NCBI GenBank assembly: GCA_018711035.1
Contig: DVIU01000121.1
Span: 1 to 35,403 of the forward strand
Direction of reading: 5' to 3'
DNA length: 35,403 nt
Origin: Candidatus Scatousia excrementigallinarum
GTDB lineage: Bacteria > Cyanobacteriota > Vampirovibrionia > Gastranaerophilales > Gastranaerophilaceae
Shown in pieces: positions 27,460 to 35,403 of this stretch. The position numbers and the translations under genes were made by a program. The notes beneath the pieces were generated by a model. The model did no database searches. It saw only the letters and a list, made by a program, of their open reading frames with translations, and had not been told where the DNA came from. The first letter of the stretch is position 1, and every line of letters starts with the position of its first letter.

Positions 27460-28377
27460 TTAAACCTGCTTTTTTAAACCGTTATACCAGTCACGTGCGT
27501 TCATTTCGCCTTTCCCTTCAGGTTTAATTCTTTCTAAAAGCAGGCAATCTTTACCGCAAGCAACTTTAACCCCTTCTTTTGTAATTTCTACAAATTCACC
27601 TGGCTTTCCATTTCCGTCAACAACTTTTGTTTGAAGAACCTTAATTAGCTTACCGTTATACATAAAATGAGCGGACGGGAATTTATAAATTCCACGTACA
27701 AGATTATGTATTTCTCGCGCAGATTTTAACCAATCGATTGCGGTTTCTTCTTTAGTGAGTTTATTAGCCATACAAACACCGTCTTCACATTGAGGAATTG
27801 GCTTTATAGAACCTTCAACAAGGCCACGCAAAGTTTTTTCAAGTAATTCTGGAGAAAGTACACTAATTTTCTCAAATAATTCCTCACAATTCATTGTCTC
27901 CGGAATCGGAATAACCTGTTTAAGGCAAACATCACCGCAATCCAGACCGAGTTCCGTAATCATTGTACAAATACCGGTTTCTTTATCTCCATTAATAATC
28001 GCACGCTGAATAGGATTAGCTCCCCTGTATTTAGGAAGAAGCGAGGCATGGAGGTTAATCGTTTCATATTTAGGAATATCCAGCACTTCCTGCGAGAGAA
28101 TTTGTCCGAATGCAAATGTTACAAAGAAATCCGGATTTAATGCTTTAAGAGCTTTCTGAATTTCCGGGTCTTTTCTTATAGATTTAGGCTGGAAAACAGG
28201 GATATCATGTTTCAGCGCAAATTGCTTAATCACTGACATCGTTAATTTATGACCTCGTCCGGCCGGCTTATCAGGTTGTGTGACAACGCCGGCAACTTCA
28301 ATTTTATCTGAATTATAAAGATATTCCAGAGAGTTTAAAGCTATTGCCGGAGTACCAAAAAATATAACTCTAATCAT
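27460..28377 (-). CDS. fmt: Methionyl-tRNA formyltransferase
   Basis: VIFFGTPAIALNSLEYL, VVTQPDKPAGRG, NLHASLLPKYRGANPIQRAIINGDKETG. Confidence 0.97.
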   Translation of the reverse strand: MIRVIFFGTPAIALNSLEYLYNSDKIEVAGVVTQPDKPAGRGHKLTMSVIKQFALKHDIPVFQPKSIRKDPEIQKALKALNPDFFVTFAFGQILSQEVLDIPKYETINLHASLLPKYRGANPIQRAIINGDKETGICTMITELGLDCGDVCLKQVIPIPETMNCEELFEKISVLSPELLEKTLRGLVEGSIKPIPQCEDGVCMANKLTKEETAIDWLKSAREIHNLVRGIYKFPSAHFMYNGKLIKVLQTKVVDGNGKPGEFVEITKEGVKVACGKDCLLLERIKPEGKGEMNARDWYNGLKKQV

Positions 28378-28933
28378 TATTTAATTCTGCCTCTAAATCC
28401 GGTTCTGATAACAATTTATTTTCGTCAACAGGCGGCAGGTTATGCTTTTTAAGAATTTCATCTGCCTCAAATCTGTTAACACAATGGTCAATAAATAAAA
28501 TTCCTTCCAGATGGTCGTATTCATGCTGGATTGCACGTGCAAGAAGACAGCCGTCTCTGGCTTCCAGAATAAAGGTTCTGCCATTAATATCCTGAGCTTT
28601 TACAGTAACATTTTTGTATCTTCTTACAGGTGTATAAGCTTCTGGAAAACTCAAGCAGCCCTCATCTTCAATAATTGCACCTGACCTTTTGATAATTTTA
28701 GGGTTAATAAAAACCATAGGTTTCATAGGATTATCTTTTGTCGAAGCATCAATAACATACACTCTCAGATTAACGCCTATTTGCGGTGCTGCAAGCCCTA
28801 CACCATTATATGTATACATAGTATCAAATAAATCCTGCACTAAATCTGCAATTTTTCTGGATACTTTATGAACTTCTTTTGAAGTTTCGCGTAATGACGG
28901 TTCTCCGTATTTTAAAATTTTCTTTACTGCCAT
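28370..28933 (-). CDS. def: Peptide deformylase
   Basis: GVGLAAPQIG, EDEGCLSFPE, QHEYDHLEGILF. Start at MAVKKILKYG (28933) is preferred because of the GAGGTAAGA RBS. Confidence 0.96.
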   Translation of the reverse strand: MAVKKILKYGEPSLRETSKEVHKVSRKIADLVQDLFDTMYTYNGVGLAAPQIGVNLRVYVIDASTKDNPMKPMVFINPKIIKRSGAIIEDEGCLSFPEAYTPVRRYKNVTVKAQDINGRTFILEARDGCLLARAIQHEYDHLEGILFIDHCVNRFEADEILKKHNLPPVDENKLLSEPDLEAELNND

Positions 28934-29003
28934 TCTTACCTCACTACAAAAATTATACAATAAACTACTTTAATCGTAAAGTTTTTGTAATATTCAGCGT
29001 ATA

Positions 29004-29672
29004 TTAAATAACACCTAAAAATTTATGAACCTGAGGAATCATACGAACTTTTCGATATTTTTTATAAAAGCATTCAAAAATTTCATCTCTCTTTGAATCT
29101 GACACTGCAAAGTTATTACCTTTCATCTCAGGTTGAAGGATTATCTCACACCCTGCCGTACCGGCTATTTGAACAGCAGAATTAATTTCATCTTCTGTAA
29201 TATTGTCATTAAAAACAATTTTCGCAAAGATTTCTTTTGATGAACCGATTTCAAAAAACCTTTTATAATCGTCAATATTCATTTTCATACCTGTAGAACT
29301 TTCCAGTTTAATATCAGCAGAAATAACATCAACGTATTCAATAACTCTTGTAAGATTATCAGGCAATGTTCCGTTAGTTTCAAGATAAATGCGGTGCCCC
29401 GCAGCCTTGAGAAGCGGCAAAAATGCTTCTAGAAATTCAACGGAAAAAAGCGGTTCTCCACCGGTGAGCGAAACTGTAAAAATATCATTCATCTTTGAGA
29501 TTTCATTCATTAATTCAGAAGGTGAATACTCTTTTGACTTAACTATCTCAAAATCAGTATCGCAATAATTACAATGCAGATTACATCCGCAAAATCTTAT
29601 AAAAAGCTGTCTGGTGCCTACATAAGGCCCCTCCCCCTGAATTGAAACAAATATTTCTCTAATTTTAGCCAT
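29004..29672 (-). CDS. queE: 7-carboxy-7-deazaguanine synthase (radical SAM)
   Basis: IFVSIQGEGPYVGTRQLFIRFCGCNLHCNYCDTDFE and VSLTGGEPL. Confidence 0.95.
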   Translation of the reverse strand: MAKIREIFVSIQGEGPYVGTRQLFIRFCGCNLHCNYCDTDFEIVKSKEYSPSELMNEISKMNDIFTVSLTGGEPLFSVEFLEAFLPLLKAAGHRIYLETNGTLPDNLTRVIEYVDVISADIKLESSTGMKMNIDDYKRFFEIGSSKEIFAKIVFNDNITEDEINSAVQIAGTAGCEIILQPEMKGNNFAVSDSKRDEIFECFYKKYRKVRMIPQVHKFLGVI

Positions 29673-30708
29673 GGAATAAATTTTCTCTGATATTACCGTG
29701 TGATAACTTTTTCAGCTTCTCATAAAGTCTTATCTCATCGTCAGATAAACTTTTAGGAATTTGAATTTCTACAGTAATAATCATATCACCAAATTTTCCA
29801 TTTGTCTTTATTCCCTCTCCTGCAAGTCTGAATTTTTGTCCGGAAAGAGTATTTTTTGGCAATGTGAGTACAACATTTCCATCAAACACAGGTACCGAAA
29901 TCTTCCCGCCAAGGACAGCCTCAAACGGCGTTACAGGAAGTTTGTATATCACATTGTTTCCTTCAATTTTAATATTAGAATTAGGTTCTATTTTAACAGT
30001 AAGATATAAATTACCGTTAGAACCGCCGTAAAAGCCCGGATTGCCTTCCCCGTGAATACGTAATTTAGTACCGTTTTTGACATTCGGCGGAATTTTTACA
30101 GTAATTTTTTTGTGCTGAGAAAATTCTCCGCTTCCATTACAAACACTGCATTTTGCCCCGTTTATAAAGCGTCTTCCTTCACAATTAGGACAAAGTTCTT
30201 TGTGAATAACATTTATCACTCTTGAAGTCCCGCGTACTGAATCCTCAAGAGATATTGTAACCTCCGAAAAAATATCATCCCCGCTTTTAGGATATTTTTT
30301 ACTCTTTTTTTCTTTGGCAATCCCGTCAAGAATATCATTAAGTGCACTTTTCAAGTTTGTTTTCTGAAAAGCTTCTTTGCTTTCTTCAAATGAAGGCCGC
30401 GTGGTATTTGCCTCTTTACGTTCTGCGGACTTTTTGTATTCGTTTTTCGCGCCTTCTGATTTAACTTTTTGTTTAGGAGTTTTATAAAAACCGTTTAGCA
30501 TATCGTATTGCTTGCGTTTCTTTTCATCTGACAAGACTTCATATGCTTCAAGAACATCTTTAAACTTTTGCGCGCTTTCAGGGGCTTTATTAACATCAGG
30601 ATGGTATTTTCTCGCTAATTTCCTGTACGAAAGTTTTACATCCTGAGCATCACTGTCAGGTGTAACCCCTAGAATCTCATAGTAATTTTTTCGAACTCCA
30701 ATGACCAT
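29665..30708 (-). CDS. DnaJ-family co-chaperone with a half-size zinc-finger region
   Basis: J domain (NYYEILGVTPDSDAQDVKLSYRKLARKYHPDVNK); only two CxxC motifs (CPNCEGRR, CSVCNGSG); DnaJ C-terminal domains. Confidence 0.92.
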   Translation of the reverse strand: MVIGVRKNYYEILGVTPDSDAQDVKLSYRKLARKYHPDVNKAPESAQKFKDVLEAYEVLSDEKKRKQYDMLNGFYKTPKQKVKSEGAKNEYKKSAERKEANTTRPSFEESKEAFQKTNLKSALNDILDGIAKEKKSKKYPKSGDDIFSEVTISLEDSVRGTSRVINVIHKELCPNCEGRRFINGAKCSVCNGSGEFSQHKKITVKIPPNVKNGTKLRIHGEGNPGFYGGSNGNLYLTVKIEPNSNIKIEGNNVIYKLPVTPFEAVLGGKISVPVFDGNVVLTLPKNTLSGQKFRLAGEGIKTNGKFGDMIITVEIQIPKSLSDDEIRLYEKLKKLSHGNIRENLFHG

Positions 30709-30740
30709 ACTTCTTTATTAATGATATTTATAAAAAAATC

Positions 30741-30759
30741 AACTGATAACTGATTAGTT
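30741..30759 (-). terminator. Weak intrinsic terminator overlapping the stop codon of the PurD-like gene
   Basis: AACTAAT-CAGTT-ATCAGTT (one G-U pair) followed by GATTTTTTTATAA on the minus strand. Confidence 0.45.
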
Positions 30760-31995
30760 ACAAATATCAGTACGGTACTTTTTATTTTTAAAATCAATAA
30801 CATCTACATTTTCGTATAAATTTTTTCTTGCTCCGGAAAGTGTTGAGGAACTTTGAGTTACAACAAGTGTTCTGCCTTTGTTTGTTTCATATTCAAGATA
30901 TTCATTTTTTGCAGTTGAAAAATGATTTACAAAAGTATTATCATCAACTTTATCGAGACCGCTTATCAAAAGCCCGTCGTGTCTGGCAGAAAGAACCACC
31001 GAAACCGAAGAAAGATTTGAGTTTTTTATGGAGAAATAATCATCCGCAAAAGAACCTATTGCACATGCTTCAAATAAATCAAGAAGGTTTTCACCAATTG
31101 AATTTAATACCCCCGCGGCGTCATAGTCTTTCAAAAACGGCGTAAATCCTGTTGTCAAATAGTTATTCTCATCAGTAAGCACACATTCAACGCCTAATAT
31201 ACCGAGGTAAGGAGTTCCTCTGTGCTCAAGAGATTTCAAAATATTGAAAACAACATTATTCATAATTGAAGAAATAACATTTTCAGAGACTTTATAATCC
31301 GGCACAAACGAGCCAACACCTGTAGTATAAAGCCCGCCGTTACCGTTCTCCATAAATCTGTAATCTGCACTGACAGCAAGAGGTAATGCCTGATAACCAT
31401 CAGTTACAACATAAAGTGTGAATTCGTGCCCGTTTATAAAATCTTCCAGAACAACTTTCTTTTCATCACTGAGAAACAAATCATCCAAACATTGTCTTGC
31501 CATGGAAACCGTTGAGCAAACAGCCTTAACCGAGGTGTCCGAATCTTCATCCGAACCGATTAAAATAGGATAAGAAGCATTTTTTACATAATCAGCGGCA
31601 AGCTGCGGTTTTTCAAAGATGCCAAATTTAGGAGTGGGTATTCTCTGTTTATACATAAATTTCTTTGCAACAGAACGACTTATTGCAAAATTCGCCGCGC
31701 CCGCTGCCGGTGCAAATATTAACTGCGAATTAGCCTGAAATAAATCAGAAATATCTGATTTTATTGACTTTTTAGAACATGCAACCGTCAAATCAATACC
31801 GTTTTCAAGTACAAACTCAAGCAATTTTTGTGAATCATCTTCGCGAATATCAACACATTCACAAATTTCACTCATAGCAGTATTGCCAGGTGCTGCGTAA
31901 ATCTTTTCTACATTTTCATACTCATTCAGCTTTTGCAAAAGTGCATGTTCTTTTGCTGAATGCCCTACAATTAGTATCTTTTTCTTTTTATCCAT
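30754..31995 (-). CDS. Divergent PurD-like ATP-grasp protein, possible pseudoenzyme
   Basis: Overall PurD layout (KILIVGHSAKEHALLQKL, VEKIYAAPGNTAM, VVLEDFINGHEFTLYVVTDGYQALPLAVSADY, GLYTTGVGSFVPD), but the GLAAGKG loop and NxRFGDPE motif are missing. Confidence 0.75.
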   Translation of the reverse strand: MDKKKKILIVGHSAKEHALLQKLNEYENVEKIYAAPGNTAMSEICECVDIREDDSQKLLEFVLENGIDLTVACSKKSIKSDISDLFQANSQLIFAPAAGAANFAISRSVAKKFMYKQRIPTPKFGIFEKPQLAADYVKNASYPILIGSDEDSDTSVKAVCSTVSMARQCLDDLFLSDEKKVVLEDFINGHEFTLYVVTDGYQALPLAVSADYRFMENGNGGLYTTGVGSFVPDYKVSENVISSIMNNVVFNILKSLEHRGTPYLGILGVECVLTDENNYLTTGFTPFLKDYDAAGVLNSIGENLLDLFEACAIGSFADDYFSIKNSNLSSVSVVLSARHDGLLISGLDKVDDNTFVNHFSTAKNEYLEYETNKGRTLVVTQSSSTLSGARKNLYENVDVIDFKNKKYRTDICN

Positions 31996-32057
31996 ATGTA
32001 TATAATACCATAAAAATTCAGCCGGTAATCACTCAAACTAATTTAAAAAGAGGATGT

Positions 32058-32087
32058 TTGTAAAGATAATTTAAGGTTAAATATAAT
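32058..32087 (+). promoter_or_regulatory. Sigma70-type promoter upstream of the 79-aa ORF
   Basis: TTGTAA (32058-32063), 18-nt spacer, TATAAT (32082-32087). Confidence 0.5.
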
Positions 32088-32148
32088 AAAATAATGACAA
32101 AATTATAATTATCGTTAAATGAATAATTGTAGTAAGTGAGGTATTGTA

Positions 32149-32388
32149 ATGGCGGATTTAGTAAGTATATTGCAGAAAGTTTTTGTACCTGCGCCTATGC
32201 AGACAACAGTTCCTGTTCGCGGAACATCAACCAATCCTTTCGGCAATAATCCATTTGTAAATTATAACGGTAACAGTTATAACAGTGCTACTTACGCAAA
32301 AAATAATCCTGTCCGCGGCGGCTATTTTGCCGGCTATTACAACGGTAAACAAAATATTGTAGGTAGAAGATTATTTATTGAAGTTTAA
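32149..32388 (+). CDS. Small hypothetical protein (79 aa), Asn/Gly/Tyr-rich
   Basis: ORF with GAGGTATT RBS and a good promoter. Confidence 0.65.
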   Translation: MADLVSILQKVFVPAPMQTTVPVRGTSTNPFGNNPFVNYNGNSYNSATYAKNNPVRGGYFAGYYNGKQNIVGRRLFIEV

Positions 32389-32407
32389 AAATTATTCATG
32401 CTAAAAT
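32378..32407 (+). promoter_or_regulatory. Predicted leaderless promoter of the DUF6492-like gene
   Basis: TTGAAG (32378-32383), 18-nt spacer, TAAAAT (32402-32407) with TG extension, then 6 nt to the ATG at 32414. No SD. Confidence 0.45.
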
Positions 32408-32413
32408 CATAAT

Positions 32414-33406
32414 ATGGATAAGTATGATTTAGTAATCTTTTGTAAAACGTTTATACGTGATATTGATTGTTTTCTTATACAGGCTCAATCTGTAAAGGAA
32501 TTTAATGTTGATAATATTCCGTATTATATTTCTGTTCCTTCTGAAGATATTGGCGAATTTGAAAAACTAAAAGAAAAATATGCTCTTACATATCAAATTC
32601 TTGCAGATGAAGATATATCTGAACTCTTAACTGAAAATGATTATAAGGATTCGGCACATAACGTAAGCTATATTAATCAACAGTTAGTTAAATTTGAATT
32701 TAGCCGGATGAATATTGCAAAACACTATATAGTTATGGATGGAGATTGTTACTTTATCAGAAATTTCTATATATCTGATTTTTTGTTAGACTCAAATACC
32801 CCGTACATGCCATTAACAGAAGGAATAAAAGGAGATAGAATCCTATTTCAACTTTTCTCCCACTCAAAACGCAGTCATAGAGCAGCTAACAGCAATGGGG
32901 GGGGGGGCTCATCCAAAGTTTTTATTGGAAGAAAAGGAAAGTATTATACTATAGAAATGCCGTTTGTCATAACTTCGTCCTACGTTCTCGACTTTGTTAA
33001 CAATTTTTTGAAAAATGAAAAAAATATGACGCTAAAAGATACATTAATGAAGTATCCATGTGAAATGCAACTGTATGTAGATTATGTTTTATATAAAAGA
33101 TTTAATTATCAAGCCTGCAATGCATTTTTTATGCCGAATCATATGGAAACCATGTATCAAATTTGCAGATGGCTGGGCTATGATACTGATTTAATCGCTC
33201 AGAATTATCTGGGCATTCTGATGAACAAAGGTTATGTAAAATCATTAAAGTTTAAACCAAATTTTATTGGAAAATATATCATCAGAAATATTATAAGATT
33301 TCATCATAAAATATCAAAACAAAGAGTTCCGATACACGTAAAACTCTTATTGGGAATTATTCCGGATAAAAATCTAAGAATAAAAATCAGGAATTACCTC
33401 AGATGA
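32414..33406 (+). CDS. DUF6492-like glycosyltransferase-type protein containing a poly-G tract
   Basis: [77 protein letters not shown]; next to gmd and another glycosyltransferase. Confidence 0.75.
   Translation: MDKYDLVIFCKTFIRDIDCFLIQAQSVKEFNVDNIPYYISVPSEDIGEFEKLKEKYALTYQILADEDISELLTENDYKDSAHNVSYINQQLVKFEFSRMNIAKHYIVMDGDCYFIRNFYISDFLLDSNTPYMPLTEGIKGDRILFQLFSHSKRSHRAANSNGGGGSSKVFIGRKGKYYTIEMPFVITSSYVLDFVNNFLKNEKNMTLKDTLMKYPCEMQLYVDYVLYKRFNYQACNAFFMPNHMETMYQICRWLGYDTDLIAQNYLGILMNKGYVKSLKFKPNFIGKYIIRNIIRFHHKISKQRVPIHVKLLLGIIPDKNLRIKIRNYLR
32897..32907 (+). repeat. 11-nt G homopolymer within the coding sequence
   Basis: AAT GGG GGG GGG GGC TCA: eleven consecutive G in an AT-rich gene. Confidence 0.97.
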
Positions 33407-33494
33407 AAATTTAAAATATCTTAATAAACAATACTTATATCTCCCGTTTAGTATAAAATTAAAAAATAGATTATTTTTTAGGGGAGAAAACTTT

Positions 33495-34583
33495 ATGAAA
33501 AAAGCTTTAATAACAGGGATAACGGGGCAAGACGGCTCATATTTGGCAGAATTACTTCTCGAAAAAGGTTACGAAGTTCATGGGATGAAAAGACGAGCTT
33601 CTTCTTTTAATTCTTCAAGAATTGACCACCTTTATCAGGATATTCATAATAAAGATGCTAAATTTAAACTTCATTACGGCGATTTAACCGACAGCTCAAA
33701 TATAATAAGGTTAATTCAGGAAATTCAACCCGATGAAGTTTATAATCTTGCGGCACAATCCCATGTTAAAGTTTCTTTCGATTGTCCTGAATACACAGCC
33801 AACGCCGACGCTCTTGGTACATTAAGGATATTAGAGGCAATAAGAATTTTAGGTTTGGAAAAGAAAACCAAATTCTATCAGGCTTCAACATCAGAACTTT
33901 ACGGAATGGTTCAGGAAATCCCACAAAAAGAAACAACTCCCTTTTATCCGCGTTCACCGTATGCCTGCGCGAAACTTTATGCTTACTGGATTACAGTAAA
34001 TTACCGTGAAGGTTATGACATCTACGCATCAAACGGTATACTCTTCAACCATGAGTCACCTCGCCGCGGAGAAACTTTTGTAACAAGAAAAATTACAAGA
34101 GCCGCAGTTAGAATTAAACTCGGACTTGAAGACAAATTATACCTTGGAAATCTATCCTCCAAACGTGACTGGGGACACGCAAAAGACTATGTGGAAGGCA
34201 TGTGGAGAATCTTACAGCAGGATAAGCCGAAAGATTATGTTCTTGCAACAGGTGTAACTACAACTATTAGAGATTTCTGTAAAATGACCTTTGCTGAACT
34301 GGGAATTGATATTGAATTTAAAGGAAAAGGTGTTGACGAAGTCGGTATTGATAAATCCACCGGAAAAGTTGTGATTGAAGTTGACCCTCGTTATTTCAGA
34401 CCGACTGAAGTAGATTTGCTGCTCGGAGATTCTACTAAAGCAAGAGATGAACTCGGCTGGAAACCTAAATATGACTTACCGGCTCTTATAAAAGAAATGG
34501 TTCAAGAAGATTACGCCGAAGCAGAAAAAGAAAAGTTCCTGCGTAAAGAAGGTTATGAAATTTTAATACCTCAGGAAGTTTAA
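33495..34583 (+). CDS. gmd: GDP-mannose 4,6-dehydratase
   Basis: [75 protein letters not shown]. Confidence 0.97.
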   Translation: MKKALITGITGQDGSYLAELLLEKGYEVHGMKRRASSFNSSRIDHLYQDIHNKDAKFKLHYGDLTDSSNIIRLIQEIQPDEVYNLAAQSHVKVSFDCPEYTANADALGTLRILEAIRILGLEKKTKFYQASTSELYGMVQEIPQKETTPFYPRSPYACAKLYAYWITVNYREGYDIYASNGILFNHESPRRGETFVTRKITRAAVRIKLGLEDKLYLGNLSSKRDWGHAKDYVEGMWRILQQDKPKDYVLATGVTTTIRDFCKMTFAELGIDIEFKGKGVDEVGIDKSTGKVVIEVDPRYFRPTEVDLLLGDSTKARDELGWKPKYDLPALIKEMVQEDYAEAEKEKFLRKEGYEILIPQEV

Positions 34584-35403
34584 ATGAAGCAGCTCCTTTT
34601 TATAGGTCATGAATTTCATAAAAAAACAAAATCAGCAGATTTCATTAAAGATTTACTGGCATTAAGATATAATGTTGAATGCTATTATATAAATCCATCG
34701 GAAAAATACTCATTTGAAAATCTTGCAGACAAAGAGTACGATGTTCTTATTTTGTGGCAGGTAATGCCGTCACTGAAAGAATTGCATAAATTTATTACAT
34801 TTCAGCACTGTGCATTTTTCCCGATGTATGATAATACAAAAACTTTGAACAGTTCTTTGTGGAACGAATATACTGAGTGCAATATTATTAATTTTTCAAA
34901 AACTTTCCACAAAACCTGTCAGGCCGGCGGATTATCAAGCTACTACATCCAATATTTTCCGGAACAGGCAGAAATTTTTAATTATGGCGAAGAAGATTCC
35001 GTTTTTTTCTGGCAAAGAAGCGAAAAAATTACAACTAAAACTATAGAAAAAGTTATTAATGTTGGCAAAATTAATAAATTGTACTTGCATAAAAGTACAG
35101 ATCCGGATAATAAATTTAAACAACCTGCAAAAAAATGGAAAAATAAAGTTATTTATTCAACGTGGTTTGACACAAAAGAAGAAATGCAAAATTATATCCA
35201 GCAGTCAGCAATTTATTTTGCACCACGCAAGTACGAGGGCATAGGCATGAGTTTTCTTGAGGCAATGGCAGCAGGAAGATGTGTTATTGCACCTGACTAT
35301 CCTACAATGAATGAATATATTAAAAACGGAGAAACAGGATATTTATATAATTTCAAAAGACCACAAAAAATAAAATTTGATGATATAAGAAAAATTCAAA
35401 AAA
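34584..35403 (+). CDS. Glycosyltransferase (GT4-like), truncated by the window edge
   Basis: Open frame from the ATG at 34584, directly after the gmd stop, to the window end; APRKYEGIGMSFLEAMAAGRCVIAPDYPTMNEYIKNGETGYLYN donor-site motif. Not in the ORF track. Confidence 0.85.
   Translation, partial: MKQLLFIGHEFHKKTKSADFIKDLLALRYNVECYYINPSEKYSFENLADKEYDVLILWQVMPSLKELHKFITFQHCAFFPMYDNTKTLNSSLWNEYTECNIINFSKTFHKTCQAGGLSSYYIQYFPEQAEIFNYGEEDSVFFWQRSEKITTKTIEKVINVGKINKLYLHKSTDPDNKFKQPAKKWKNKVIYSTWFDTKEEMQNYIQQSAIYFAPRKYEGIGMSFLEAMAAGRCVIAPDYPTMNEYIKNGETGYLYNFKRPQKIKFDDIRKIQK

Noticed and set aside
1-35403. Mobile elements, prophage, toxin-antitoxin, CRISPR or tRNA genes
   Set aside because: No transposase, integrase, phage structural genes, regular repeat arrays or tRNA T-arm signatures were seen on reading both strands; small XRE protein has no adjacent toxin candidate.

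Overview
Gene-dense, AT-rich bacterial chromosome segment. No tRNA/rRNA, CRISPR array, transposase or prophage was seen. The housekeeping set plus several small lineage-type proteins suggests a Vampirovibrionia/Gastranaerophilales ('Melainabacteria')-like genome; this is an inference and was not searched. Recognisable genes: pyk, lgt, ruvX, tilS, hpt, uvrB, nadD, yqeK, aroH, fmt, def, queE, a DnaJ-type chaperone and gmd, plus a surface-glycan glycosyltransferase cluster that runs off the right edge. Main points for a second look: (1) an 11-G homopolymer inside a DUF6492-like glycosyltransferase gene, a likely phase-variation switch; (2) an operon carrying a stand-alone ClpX-type zinc finger and a stand-alone multi-copy ClpC-type N-domain protein, neither with an AAA+ ATPase; (3) a ~178-nt structured RNA with 6S RNA-like architecture and a near-consensus promoter; (4) a conserved two-block promoter-like element followed by AGAGAGA, found upstream of an unannotated 56-aa ORF and upstream of a candidate small RNA antiparallel to pyk; (5) a 709-aa protein joining a HerA-like but Walker-A-less N-terminus to a PcrA/UvrD-type C-terminal Tudor-like domain; (6) an orphan CpaE/degenerate-CpaF pair; (7) a PurD-like apparent pseudoenzyme; (8) two predicted leaderless genes with identical promoter geometry.
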